Of a stretch of DNA of 64,000 bases, positions 17,386 through 26,557 are shown in pieces. Under the pieces are notes generated by a model. The model ran no database searches and was not told the DNA's origin. It saw only the letters and a list, made by a program, of their open reading frames with translations. Where the stretch lies: assembly GCA_958296125.1 (NCBI GenBank), contig OY282444.1, positions 1,669,940 through 1,733,939 on the forward strand, given 5' to 3'. Source of the stretch: an uncultured Poribacteria bacterium. Lineage in GTDB: Bacteria > Poribacteria > WGA-4E > PCPOR2b. Numbering within the stretch: the first letter of the stretch is position 1; each line of letters opens with the position of its first letter. A program made the position numbers and the translations under genes.

Positions 17386-18360
17386 CTACTGGTCATATAT
17401 TTTGCGCGGAAACAGTGGATACCATCTGCCGAGCGGATGGCTAGGTGGGAACTCTAGATTCCCGTACCAAAGGGCAAGTGGACAATTGTTGGGACAGTTC
17501 CGGTAGGTTACGAACATTGAGCCGAAACCAGGATCGAAAGGACTATATCCCAAAGGTTTGATCCTCTGACTAGGATTGCTGGCGAATCCACGTATCGTTC
17601 TGCCAGCGCGCAAGAACTCCCTTTCAAGCAATTGACGCCCCTTGACACTAGAAAAGAAACGGCTCGCCCGCTGATTAAAGTTGCGTACCCCAATTTCTTC
17701 AGGACAAAGTATATCAGTTGGGACAAGCATACCTGATTGGTCACACCATGTGCGGCGGTTCTCGAATGAAATCGCGTGCCAAAATTTTACATTGATTCGT
17801 CTTTGCGATAGTGCAGCTATCCTATTATCCTGGTGGAACCAGTACTTTGCGTAACTATGAATGGCAATAACGATGATATGCAATCGTGCTCTTGGCGGGA
17901 TATTTTCCGTAATTTCTGCAAGGTCCTCTATGACGCGGTCGCCAGTGAAAATGGCATCATCCAGATAAATGAATGCACTATCACTGGCACTAACATGATT
18001 TATACTCAGACCATACTGCTCCCTGAGTATTTCCCCGAACAGCATTCGCATTTCAGCCTGACTTCTTCCGTTTCTCTGGATATCGAGTATACGTGCATCT
18101 CGCCAGAATTCACGAGGAATATTGCCAACTAATGCTTCATGAGTAGCCACGGTTTCAAGAAATTTCTTTACCTCAAATTTTGGCTTGTAGGTGAGTTTGA
18201 ACACATGGTCCAATTCACGCAGCATCGGGAGTTGCACGTTTTCATCGAACTGACTAATCCATCGGTCAACGTGGTCAGGCGTAGGTTCGGGGATTTCGCA
18301 GGCCCGGTAGTCCTTGATAGTATTGGTTATGGATGCCAGCAAATTCCTTCGCTCGGTCAT
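17386..18360 (-). CDS. Phosphoribosyltransferase-like protein coupled to NADAR
   Basis: The 324-residue protein has a clear PRPP-binding loop near residues 130-142, FIYLDDAIFTGDRV, matching the hydrophobic-D-D-x3-T-G pattern of type I phosphoribosyltransferases. The N-terminal 90 residues are helical and charged. The C-terminus has an unusual YRNCPNNCPLALWYG segment and ends LGRWYPLFPRK, not part of housekeeping PRTases. I recall similar PRTase-like domains being discussed as parts of predicted bacterial conflict systems, but I cannot confirm membership. The ATG at 18360 is preceded by a G-rich site; an in-frame start at 18405 has no support. It is first in a two-gene unit with NADAR, which suggests a pathway making or modifying a ribosylated nucleotide or nucleic acid. 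Confidence 0.75.
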   Translation of the reverse strand: MTERRNLLASITNTIKDYRACEIPEPTPDHVDRWISQFDENVQLPMLRELDHVFKLTYKPKFEVKKFLETVATHEALVGNIPREFWRDARILDIQRNGRSQAEMRMLFGEILREQYGLSINHVSASDSAFIYLDDAIFTGDRVIEDLAEITENIPPRARLHIIVIAIHSYAKYWFHQDNRIAALSQRRINVKFWHAISFENRRTWCDQSGMLVPTDILCPEEIGVRNFNQRASRFFSSVKGRQLLEREFLRAGRTIRGFASNPSQRIKPLGYSPFDPGFGSMFVTYRNCPNNCPLALWYGNLEFPPSHPLGRWYPLFPRKIYDQ

Positions 18361-18633
18361 CGTGGCCCCCCTGTGAAAATATAACCACACTTTGTAGTGG
18401 TACAAGTGACTGCATTAACATCGTGGGGATTTTATGCCATCGCAAGGTTGGGTTTCTGTACCGTTCGGTATCATAGCAAAGTTCGGGCAATTCCGCAACA
18501 AAAAAGATGTCTGCACGAGAACTGGAAATTTCTCTCTTGACCTGATTTCGGTTTCGTCATAATATAAATTCAAACTTCAAGATTTTAGCGATAATGCTCT
18601 GTCTTGGAGGTAACCCGAAGGAGGACAAATCTC

Positions 18634-19716
18634 ATGAAAGCTGCTGTGTTATATGAAATCAATACGCCACTGAAAATTGAGGAGTTTGATCTGCCGGATA
18701 CAGGACCCAATCAGGTGCAGGTGCGAATAATCGCCAGCGGTGTCTGTCATTCCGACTGGCACGTCGTCAAGGGCGATTGGCCCCACATCCCGATACCGAC
18801 TATCTTAGGTCACGAAGGGGCAGGTATTGTTGAAGAGGTAGGGAGTCAAGTCAGTGGGGTTCGTGAAGGCGACCACGTCATCCTATCATGGAAACGGAGC
18901 TGCGGCTATTGCGAGATGTGTCAGAAAGGGTTTCCCACCCTGTGTGAGCTTCCGCCTGATAGTTCTACACTCCCCCGATTCCCCGGCGAACAGAAAACGA
19001 TGGAAAAGATGGCTGGTTTGGGAACCTTTGGCACACATGCGCTAGTGCCTCAAGATGCGGTTGTTTCCATAGATAAAGATATGCCTTTCGCGCAAGCAGC
19101 ACTGATTGGTTGTGGTGTCATGACGGGGGTAGGCGCGGCTATCAACACCGCTCAGGTGCAGCAAGGCAGTTCAGTGGCAGTCTTTGGTTGTGGCGGCGTG
19201 GGGCTCAATTGTATTCAGGGGGCGGCGATGGCAGGTGCCGAACCGATTATCGCGGTAGATGTCCGAGACAACAAGCTGGAAATGGCAAAGCGTTTTGGCG
19301 CAACTGATACGGTCAACGCTTCTCAGGAGGATCCCATCGCCCGCATTCAGGAGCTCAGCGGCGGGCCCGGCGTACACTATGCCTTTGAAGCGATTGGACT
19401 GACGGGTGAGCCCTTCCTCCAAGCCATCCAATGCACCCGTAGACGCGGCATCACCGTTTTCGTTGGTCATGCGCCTGAAGACACACCTGTGGCGTTGGAC
19501 GCTCGAATGTTAATGCACGAGAAAATGGTTATCGGTTCCTACTACGGCTCCGCACGTCCCCATGTAGACTTTCCGCGTTTGATTCGTCTATACAAGGCAG
19601 GGAAGTTAAATCTGGATGAATTGGTGACGCGAACATACCCACTAGAGGGAGTCAACGAGGCGTTTGATGCGTTGGCGAGAGGTGAGGTAGCCCGTAGCGT
19701 CTTGATGCTTGATTGA
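18634..19716 (+). CDS. Zinc-dependent alcohol dehydrogenase (MDR superfamily)
   Basis: The 360-residue medium-chain dehydrogenase starts MKAAVLYEINTPLKIEEF. Catalytic zinc ligands are seen in SGVCHSDWH and in LGHEGAGIVEEVG. The four-Cys structural zinc loop is in CGYCEMCQKGFPTLC, and the NAD-binding fold is in VAVFGCGGVGLNC. The layout is like class III/NAD-dependent alcohol or formaldehyde-type dehydrogenases. AAGGAGGAC sits just upstream of the ATG at 18634, deciding the start over an in-frame site 30 bases earlier. It is transcribed divergently from the PRTase/NADAR unit and converges on the PhyH-HEAT gene. The substrate is unknown. Confidence 0.92.
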   Translation: MKAAVLYEINTPLKIEEFDLPDTGPNQVQVRIIASGVCHSDWHVVKGDWPHIPIPTILGHEGAGIVEEVGSQVSGVREGDHVILSWKRSCGYCEMCQKGFPTLCELPPDSSTLPRFPGEQKTMEKMAGLGTFGTHALVPQDAVVSIDKDMPFAQAALIGCGVMTGVGAAINTAQVQQGSSVAVFGCGGVGLNCIQGAAMAGAEPIIAVDVRDNKLEMAKRFGATDTVNASQEDPIARIQELSGGPGVHYAFEAIGLTGEPFLQAIQCTRRRGITVFVGHAPEDTPVALDARMLMHEKMVIGSYYGSARPHVDFPRLIRLYKAGKLNLDELVTRTYPLEGVNEAFDALARGEVARSVLMLD

Positions 19717-19858
19717 GATGTTCAGCATCGTGGTTTTTGCGCCGAGGTGAGGATCGCGGGCATCGGAAGTTCCACGGGCCCGTCCTGTGATATGACCGCG
19801 CGCTCCTCTCCCAAGCGGCGTGTTCAAATAGCCAGAACGGAAGAGGGGGCGGATTGAG

Positions 19859-21298
19859 CTAAAATGCACTGTGTGTTGTCGTCAGAGGACACCACCGAGA
19901 GGTCAAGAAGTGATCAAACAAAACACTTGTCGCTTCAGTCGTGCCAATCTGTTTCAACGCAAACATTGCATGAAAACGGACATACCGATTTTCATCGTTC
20001 AATGTATCCGTTAATGTGGGGATTGCAGCCTCAGCAGCGGGGCCAAGCCGAGCTAACGCCCGTGCCGCGTTATCGCGAATCCAATAGTGTTCATCACGCA
20101 ATAGGGCGATTAGCGCAGGAACCGTGTTCTGAACGGGTTGACCGATGAGCCCCAATGCCTCCGCCGCATGACGCTTCACCCACGCCGATTCATCCTGCAA
20201 TGCTTGGGTGAGCGAAGGGACTGCTTCTTGAGCGGCACTCCCAATATCGCCGAGGGCGTAAGCCGCGCTCGCACGGATCGACTCGTTGTCAGACCTTAGT
20301 GCTTCTATTAATGCGGGCACTGCTGGCTCCCCAATCGCGCTCAACGCAAAGGTGGCGTGTTGGAAATTCTCGGTCTCTGATCCGGGACTACCTGTATCCT
20401 CCGATGCCCCCCGCCATATCTCAATCAACGCCGGCACTGCCAGTGCGCCGATTGTCCCCAGCTCATACGCCGCGTTGAGACGAACCATTTCATCTTTATC
20501 CCCCAAAGCCGCAATCAGCGCGGGGAGATCTTTTCCAGCCAACGCCGTATCTTCCGTTGCACCGTTCCGTTTCCCATAAAACCAATTCCAGAGGCTTCGC
20601 CACATCACCTCATGCTCCCCCGACGATGCCTCGCGGTCAGGCGAACCCCACGTCGAGTCCGTGCTGTTCCAAGAAGGTGCCTGCGGCTCGTCGAGGCGGG
20701 TGAAGAGGAATTTCAGCATGTGACGCTTTTTATCGCTCTGATTCGGCATTGCCCGGTGCCAAAGATCATAGTGCACCAACGTTACCGTACCGGCTTCACC
20801 GCAAAGAGCCAATTCCGGCTGAGTGTGCGCGCTTTCGTGCGTCTCATAATATTGCGTTCCGGGGAGGATCGCTGTCGGTCCCATATCTTCGGTGGTATCT
20901 TGAGGATAGTAAAACCCCATCATCCAGCGGCATCGGTGCCGCCGTATCTGTTCATCCCCTTCGTAGGAGTCTTTATGAAAATTTTGTCCGGCACTCCCCA
21001 GCGGATTGAAGTGGCAATAGCGGTGTGAGTGCATGATATAATTCTCCCCAAGCGCACTGGTCAGAGCACCGTGAACCGCCGGATGCGAAAAGACCTGCTG
21101 AATCTCAGGGATGAGGGGCAGCAGGTTATTCCCCAAATTTCCTTGATTCTCGAACATATCTTCGACCTGTTGGAAAATTGTGTGGTGGAAATTGGTAGGG
21201 AAGTCGGTTTGTATCTTGATATAGCCATCAATAATGAAACGGCGCATCTCTTTGTCGTTGAGAAGATATTCTTGATTTTCCATCGGTTTTTCTTTCAT
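19859..21298 (-). CDS. PhyH-type dioxygenase fused to HEAT repeats
   Basis: The 479-residue fusion has residues 1-220 as a phytanoyl-CoA dioxygenase-like Fe(II)/2-oxoglutarate oxygenase. The metal triad is His and Asp in NFHKDSYEG and a distal His in VHYDLWHRAMPN, and an Arg follows in KKRHMLKFLFTR. From about residue 265 on there are roughly six HEAT/PBS-lyase-type repeats with the recurring patterns VRLNAAYELGTIG, IRASAAYALGDIG, VKRHAAEALGLIG and IRDNAARALARLG. HEAT repeats usually bind proteins, so the oxygenase may be targeted to a protein partner or modify one. The start is uncertain between two ATGs 15 bases apart; neither has a strong ribosome site. No signal peptide is seen. Confidence 0.88.
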   Translation of the reverse strand: MKEKPMENQEYLLNDKEMRRFIIDGYIKIQTDFPTNFHHTIFQQVEDMFENQGNLGNNLLPLIPEIQQVFSHPAVHGALTSALGENYIMHSHRYCHFNPLGSAGQNFHKDSYEGDEQIRRHRCRWMMGFYYPQDTTEDMGPTAILPGTQYYETHESAHTQPELALCGEAGTVTLVHYDLWHRAMPNQSDKKRHMLKFLFTRLDEPQAPSWNSTDSTWGSPDREASSGEHEVMWRSLWNWFYGKRNGATEDTALAGKDLPALIAALGDKDEMVRLNAAYELGTIGALAVPALIEIWRGASEDTGSPGSETENFQHATFALSAIGEPAVPALIEALRSDNESIRASAAYALGDIGSAAQEAVPSLTQALQDESAWVKRHAAEALGLIGQPVQNTVPALIALLRDEHYWIRDNAARALARLGPAAEAAIPTLTDTLNDENRYVRFHAMFALKQIGTTEATSVLFDHFLTSRWCPLTTTHSAF

Positions 21299-21469
21299 TT
21301 CGTCGTGAGGGGCTAGGTTCTCTGAAAACGCTCGTCGTCATTAACCTGTAGTGCTAGTTGGTGAGCCTGTCGTTTCCACATCGTTCAAGAGTTGATTGGT
21401 TCATTTAACGTTTCACTCTCGGTCTTTGACTGGCGGGTATATCAACAGTTGCAAGCTAGCATTATCTCG

Positions 21470-22960
21470 TCATAAAGATGTCACCAATTTCGTAGAGATC
21501 TTAAGGCGGTGCCGCACAAACTGTGATACGGAATCGATGCCCATATTGAGTAGAACTGTGATGAGAATCAACAAAATTGCCTTATCGATCTGGTCATCGG
21601 AAATCGCGCTGTCGATGTAGAACCCCAGCGTGTAGATGCCGAGGATGCCGAGGATTGCTGACTCTCGCATCATCACCTCCCAACGGTAAAATAGGAACGC
21701 GAGGAACTGTCCGTATACGCGTGGTAAGATTTCAAACAGGTATCGGTCTATCCGTCTCCCAGGAGCATCTATCCGCAGCGGCACCAAGTCAGCGTTGTTA
21801 CTGCACAAGAATCCAAGAATGGCACCGTTATGCAGGAGAATCGCCCAGACAGCCGGGAGCATTGATGGGCCCCAGAGCTGTACAAGGATATACGCGAGGA
21901 TGTACTCCGGCGTAGTGCGGATAACAATCAGTCCATAGTGTGAAATCCGGTTGGCAATCTTCCCTGAGAAATGCCGGCAGGCGAAGGGAAAACTGAGCAG
22001 CGCAAATATACCCGTCCCTACCAACACAACCTGTGTCAACACCACTGTGTTCCATATCCCTTCCCATGCCTCATGAACAAAAATCTCGTTTACCCAACTC
22101 ACGATTGGCTTCCATGCAAATGAGATTTCGCGCGTACCGTCGAGGACACCATCCCGGCGCATGGGCCACGGGAGGAGATCATAAGTGAAAAAGCGAACGA
22201 TGTTTTCCCACGACACCGTGATTGTCCTTGACAGCAACACAAACGACACCGCAACATAGAGTGGAACAAGGCGGGGCTTGAGCCAGTACCCGAGCGAGAC
22301 AATCAAGATATAGAACGCGTAGAGCAGTGCCCAAGCCTCCGAGTATATGCCTTCACGAAACGCGGTCTCAAGGTGGAATCCGAGTGTCGGCAGTCCGATG
22401 AATCCGAGAATGGCACTGGAACGTAGGGCGCACTCGAAACGGTAGCCGGTATAGTGTTTGGTATCGGCGTAGATGACAGGAAGGATGCCATAGACAAAGC
22501 GACTCAAACCTCCAGACGCTTTAGGAACGCCCTCCAGTGGGCGCCGATCCGACTCTTGGATAATCTCTGCGTACACCTTCGCAAAGATGCCAGCGTAGGG
22601 AATTGCAATAGCGAGCACACCGCAGGTTGGGTTGAGCCCAACAATGGGGAGGAAGATGAAAGCCCAAAAAATCTCATGAATGGCACGGATAAAGGCGCAA
22701 AACAACCTGACAGGGTTAAAGCGGAAGGCACAAGCCAGTCCGATGCCAAGCACGACACCCAGAAAAATACCACAGAAAGCGAAGACCACTGTGTTGAGCA
22801 GCGCAAGTTTCAAATTCCAGAGGGAGGCAACATCCGGGGTGATTGCGCCCCAAGCCATTCGGCTCAGTTCTGTCCAAGGGTGTAGCGTGGAGATTTCAAG
22901 GTCTGCCAACAGGAGGGCTATCAGGGCAATCGCAACGAAGAACAGACTGGTTTTTAACAT
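21470..22960 (-). CDS. Phosphonate-type ABC transporter permease, two PhnE domains fused
   Basis: The 496-residue membrane protein has two tandem binding-protein-dependent permease domains. Each half has several hydrophobic spans and a repeated RSSAILGFIGLPTLGF / RESAILGILGIYTLGF segment, the E-S-A-x-x-G-x-x-G coupling motif typical of PhnE/PtxC permeases. The first half also shows EIFWAFIFLPIVGL. Single PhnE genes are usually about 260-290 residues, so this is a natural fusion of two. The ATPase gene lies 30 bases upstream on the same strand. Likely substrate is a phosphonate, phosphite or related anion, but see the unusual binding protein next to it. Confidence 0.88.
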   Translation of the reverse strand: MLKTSLFFVAIALIALLLADLEISTLHPWTELSRMAWGAITPDVASLWNLKLALLNTVVFAFCGIFLGVVLGIGLACAFRFNPVRLFCAFIRAIHEIFWAFIFLPIVGLNPTCGVLAIAIPYAGIFAKVYAEIIQESDRRPLEGVPKASGGLSRFVYGILPVIYADTKHYTGYRFECALRSSAILGFIGLPTLGFHLETAFREGIYSEAWALLYAFYILIVSLGYWLKPRLVPLYVAVSFVLLSRTITVSWENIVRFFTYDLLPWPMRRDGVLDGTREISFAWKPIVSWVNEIFVHEAWEGIWNTVVLTQVVLVGTGIFALLSFPFACRHFSGKIANRISHYGLIVIRTTPEYILAYILVQLWGPSMLPAVWAILLHNGAILGFLCSNNADLVPLRIDAPGRRIDRYLFEILPRVYGQFLAFLFYRWEVMMRESAILGILGIYTLGFYIDSAISDDQIDKAILLILITVLLNMGIDSVSQFVRHRLKISTKLVTSL

Positions 22961-22990
22961 GGTGATTATGGCCCTTGAACGCTCATCGAT

Positions 22991-23677
22991 TCAAAGGGAG
23001 TTCCCGTTCCGATACAGTTCTGTCAGCATTGTTGGGGTCACGTCCCCGGTTGGCAAATCAAATTGAATCTCCCCATCACTCAACCCGACTATTCGCTGTG
23101 CGAACTTTAGGGCAAATTCCACCGCGTGTAGCGATACCACAACGGTTTCTGTATTCTGAATAATGATTTCCATCACCGTGCCCGCTTGAAGCGGATCCAC
23201 TGAGGCTATCGGTTCGTCTGCCAACAAGATATCCTCTCCGCGGTAAATCGCACGTGCAACAGCGACCCGCTGCTGCTGTCCTCCAGACATTGCCCCAACC
23301 TTGTCAAAAATTTTCTCTTCCATGCCCAATGCTTGCAGGATAGGAGTAATTTCCTGCAACACCTTCTTCTGGGGTTTAATTAGGTTCAAGAGATTGTGGA
23401 CCGTGGAATATTGATCGAGCCGCCCAGTATAGACATTGTGGAAAGCAGAGAGCTGCAGGACTAAGGCATAGTGTTGGTCCACGAATGCAGACTGGTCCGC
23501 AACGCTATTGTAGAGCCTGCGCAGCAAGGTCGTTTTGCCAGCACCACTCGGACCAACCAGTGCGACCTTTTCGCCTCTGTCAATTTGTAGGGAGATATTT
23601 TTTAAAACAATGTTGTTTTCGTAGGCTACACTTTCTGCGGTCAAGTTAAACAGTTCGGTGCTGGGAGATGGCTTCAT
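22991..23677 (-). CDS. Phosphonate-type ABC transporter ATP-binding protein (PhnC-like)
   Basis: The 228-residue ATPase has Walker A GPSGAGKTTLL near residue 41, the Q-loop-like segment around VDQHYALVLQLSAFHNV (the usual PhnC-type position), signature MSGGQQQRVAVARA, Walker B DILLADEPIASVDP and the switch His in VVVSLHAVEFAL. The LSAFHNVYTGRL segment is characteristic of PhnC proteins. It is followed after 30 bases by the double permease and preceded after 86 bases by a BMP-type binding lipoprotein on the same strand. Confidence 0.9.
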   Translation of the reverse strand: MKPSPSTELFNLTAESVAYENNIVLKNISLQIDRGEKVALVGPSGAGKTTLLRRLYNSVADQSAFVDQHYALVLQLSAFHNVYTGRLDQYSTVHNLLNLIKPQKKVLQEITPILQALGMEEKIFDKVGAMSGGQQQRVAVARAIYRGEDILLADEPIASVDPLQAGTVMEIIIQNTETVVVSLHAVEFALKFAQRIVGLSDGEIQFDLPTGDVTPTMLTELYRNGNSL

Positions 23678-23763
23678 ATTCTGAAAGTTAAAGAATTAAT
23701 CTTCATCAAATACGGGGGCTTCAACCCCTTAGTTTTTCGTGTGATGCACGGATAAACGTAATG

Positions 23764-24804
23764 TTAGCGTGGGAGCGAGACCTCATTCGGAACGACAATT
23801 TCGCCGGCGATGATTTGCGCCCTCAGTGATTCGACAGTTGCTATAATTTCGTCTGAAAGCTCAGATCGGTTGTGTTCATCAAGGGCATAGTCGGCTCCGC
23901 CATCTGCGAGTCCTTGGTATCGGATACCTCCCATAAAGGTGCCGTCAATAGTTTCCTTGATGACTCCATATACGGAATCCCCAATCTGTTTGACCATACT
24001 CGTCAGGACTGTCCCCGGCGCGAGATGATTGCCGTTGGAGTCAACCCAAATGACATATTTCCCCTGCTCTTGCGCGGCTTCGAGCACTCCCGGACCGGAT
24101 CCACCGGCAGCGGTGTAAATGACATCAACTCCGCCCTCATATTGGGTTAACGCAATCTCTTTCGCCTTGTCCGGCTGGCTGAAACCGCCTATATCCTCGC
24201 TGATGTATTCTATAGAGACAACCGCATCTGGGTTGACAGCGTGAACCCCAGCGACGTAGCCAGCTTCAAATTCTCGTAGTAAAGGCACGTCCACCCCGCC
24301 GATATAGCCAATTTTACCGCTTTCCGCTTTTAGCCCGGCGATTGCCCCGACCAGAAATGAGCCCTCGTTTGCCTTATAGTTGAGGCCCGCGACATTAGGA
24401 AGGTCAAGTGCAACATCAACAATTGCAAAATTGACATCGGGAAAGTCGGGTGCCACGCGCGACAGCGGGCCTTCCATTTGGAACCCCGCGGTTATAATCA
24501 GGTCAGAATTTTGAGCCGCCTCTCTGAAAAGCATTTCTGTCAATACCGGATCGCCCTCCATTCCAATAACCTCGTTGAGATGGATCCCGAGCTCTGCCTC
24601 AGCCCGTCTGACTCCGATATGGATCGTATCACAGTAACCTGAATCCCCCACGCAATCATCGGGATATATCATGGTTACACGGATCGGGGCGATCTCCATT
24701 TCGATCGGTGGTTGGATGATTTCTTGAACTAAGTCACAACTACAAAGTAAAAGTAGTCCTAACATCCAAAAGGGGTATTTTCTCAAGATGCTAAAATGTT
24801 TCAT
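23764..24804 (-). CDS. BMP/PnrA-like substrate-binding lipoprotein
   Basis: The 346-residue protein has a lipoprotein signal (LLLLCSC lipobox) and the Bmp fold: GIHLNEVIG, DLIITAGFQMEGPLSRVAPDFP, FAIVDVALDLPNVAGLNYKANEGSFLVGAIAG, KIGYIGGVDVPLLREFEAGYVAGV, DVIYTAAGGSGPGVLEAA and YVIWVDSNGN. These proteins normally deliver nucleosides or similar solutes to NupOPQ-type transporters. Here it precedes a PhnC ATPase and a fused PhnE permease, an unusual pairing that may mean a switched ligand or a relic of insertion. The preceding gene is an orphan hsdS. No strong ribosome site: GGAGCA lies close to the ATG. Confidence 0.88.
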   Translation of the reverse strand: MKHFSILRKYPFWMLGLLLLCSCDLVQEIIQPPIEMEIAPIRVTMIYPDDCVGDSGYCDTIHIGVRRAEAELGIHLNEVIGMEGDPVLTEMLFREAAQNSDLIITAGFQMEGPLSRVAPDFPDVNFAIVDVALDLPNVAGLNYKANEGSFLVGAIAGLKAESGKIGYIGGVDVPLLREFEAGYVAGVHAVNPDAVVSIEYISEDIGGFSQPDKAKEIALTQYEGGVDVIYTAAGGSGPGVLEAAQEQGKYVIWVDSNGNHLAPGTVLTSMVKQIGDSVYGVIKETIDGTFMGGIRYQGLADGGADYALDEHNRSELSDEIIATVESLRAQIIAGEIVVPNEVSLPR

Positions 24805-25065
24805 ATCTGCTCCTTTATGGTTATAGTGATTTAGAAGGGATGAACTTCTAAATTAAGTCACACCTACAGATGAGGTGAACCTGTATGAAAATGATGTTTC
24901 CCCGCTTCCTTGAGATGTTAGCACAAGTGCTAGATTATCGCAAGACCTACGGGGAACAGGGCATTGAGTGCTCCTGTGGGAGGGATTTCCAAATTGTGAA
25001 ACCTCCCGCCAGTTGCAAGCATTATCGATTACCGTAACAACCCCAAAAGTGAAGGGATAATTGGT

Positions 25066-26382
25066 CTAAATCTCACTTCGGACATCAATTTTGCCCGTCA
25101 CAGCTTCAAATATCAGGGATTGACGGTATTCTTTGAGAAGTTCGACTTTTCGCTGTTCCGCGGATATCAGTTCGTCAATCTGTTTGGTTTTGCGGTCAAG
25201 GAAATTGGCGATTTGGGTCTGTTCAGAGAGCGATGGCACAACGCAAGTCATGTTAGAAACTTTATCTACTGTAACAGCATCATAAGTGGTTCCGGTCGCG
25301 ACAACATGTAGCTCGGTACGTACAACCTCAAGCAAATATTTAGCATAGCGGCGTTCAAGTTGATCCGTCCGGGGGCGTATTGCACATAAACCACGACCAA
25401 TCCCGTATTCTTGATCTGCGACGTTGATGGCTCCTACAGGTGCACGAACAGACAGTAGAATATCACCGGGACTCGCGTATTTCTTTGCCGTAGGACAATA
25501 AATTTTTGGCATCGGATGATGTGGTCCAAACTCAGCGTTGCCTTGAAGAAAAGGTGTTCCAAACTGATTGCTATTGTATTCTTCCGAAGGCGGTGATTGC
25601 CCCATGTTTAAGTCCGCAACATACTTCAACCGCTTCACTTCCGAATGCACCGGTATCTCCCCAATCCACTCCACGCCCGACGGTTTCATCTCCACATTCG
25701 GGTCAAGCCCTTTCGTCACTACCTCATTTATCAGGACAGTTCGTTGTTCGGCCAGCAGTTCTAGCAATCGTTCTTTGATGCGGATGAGCTCGTCAATCTG
25801 TCCTGTCTTTCGATCAAGGAAGTTAGCGATTTGGGTCTGTTCTACTAAGCTGGGAAACGGTATTCTTTCTTGAAAATAGGAATCAATATCAAGGTTTTGA
25901 AGTCCCGTGCTCTGTTTAATATGTTTTCTGGTTAAACCTATCTGATATAAAAAACATAAGCAATACAACAAGTATCTAGGAAAACACAAATCTGATTTCG
26001 CAGTGAATTTGGAGATAAAATTTGAGGTAACACTCGGCCTTGGTATTCCACCATCGAACATCACCGTTCTTCCAACAGGTGATTTTTCTCCACCTCCCGA
26101 CTTTTCCACTAGCAAATCAGCAACTCTTAGTGTTCTTTTGCTTCTTTCTTTAAGCGGTATATTTCTCAAAGTAAGATTATGTGTCGAAATTGCCAATTGC
26201 ACATAGTTAAAATCTGCCACTCGTATACAGTAAATATCATTTTCGTTTCCCTCTGGTTCACTTCCCCAGACACCACCTATTAAATCAGATTGCATATACT
26301 TTATTTTTTTTAGTTCCCAATCCTGCGGTATCTCCCCAATCCACTCCACACCGCTCTCTTTATATTCAGGATAACGCTTCAT
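25066..26382 (-). CDS. hsdS: Orphan type I restriction-modification specificity subunit HsdS
   Basis: The 438-residue protein has two target-recognition domains. It starts MKRYPEYKESGVEWIGEIP, the standard HsdS opening. A central conserved helix contains TQIANFLDRKTGQIDELI, then GVEWIGEIPVHSEVKRLKYV restarts the second half. The C-terminal helix repeats TQIANFLDRKTKQIDELI. The near-identical helices show the two-fold symmetry that spaces the two half-sites. No hsdM or hsdR gene is in the window, so it either works with distant subunits or is a remnant. The first recognition domain is clearly more AT-rich than the rest, as expected for exchange of recognition domains. An upstream ATG at 26433 is in frame but unsupported. 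Confidence 0.9.
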   Translation of the reverse strand: MKRYPEYKESGVEWIGEIPQDWELKKIKYMQSDLIGGVWGSEPEGNENDIYCIRVADFNYVQLAISTHNLTLRNIPLKERSKRTLRVADLLVEKSGGGEKSPVGRTVMFDGGIPRPSVTSNFISKFTAKSDLCFPRYLLYCLCFLYQIGLTRKHIKQSTGLQNLDIDSYFQERIPFPSLVEQTQIANFLDRKTGQIDELIRIKERLLELLAEQRTVLINEVVTKGLDPNVEMKPSGVEWIGEIPVHSEVKRLKYVADLNMGQSPPSEEYNSNQFGTPFLQGNAEFGPHHPMPKIYCPTAKKYASPGDILLSVRAPVGAINVADQEYGIGRGLCAIRPRTDQLERRYAKYLLEVVRTELHVVATGTTYDAVTVDKVSNMTCVVPSLSEQTQIANFLDRKTKQIDELISAEQRKVELLKEYRQSLIFEAVTGKIDVRSEI

Positions 26383-26557
26383 AGCCTGAAAGCCCTTTAT
26401 TTTTCCGCTCAAGTGCCCCCCTGCAATTTTCATAAAGGTTTAGGTAATTCCAGATCGCCGTTGAAGTCTGTGTCAATAGTAGCTAGCCAATCTCGACTGG
26501 CAATTGACAGGGTGATTGGCTAGCATACCATGGTTTTTGTTACGCGTGGAGAGTTCG

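Noticed and set aside
24885-25037. 50-codon plus-strand frame (MKMMFPRFLEM...) between the BMP and hsdS genes
   Set aside because: No ribosome site and half of it lies in an imperfect GGGAGG...CCTCCC hairpin; likely non-coding.
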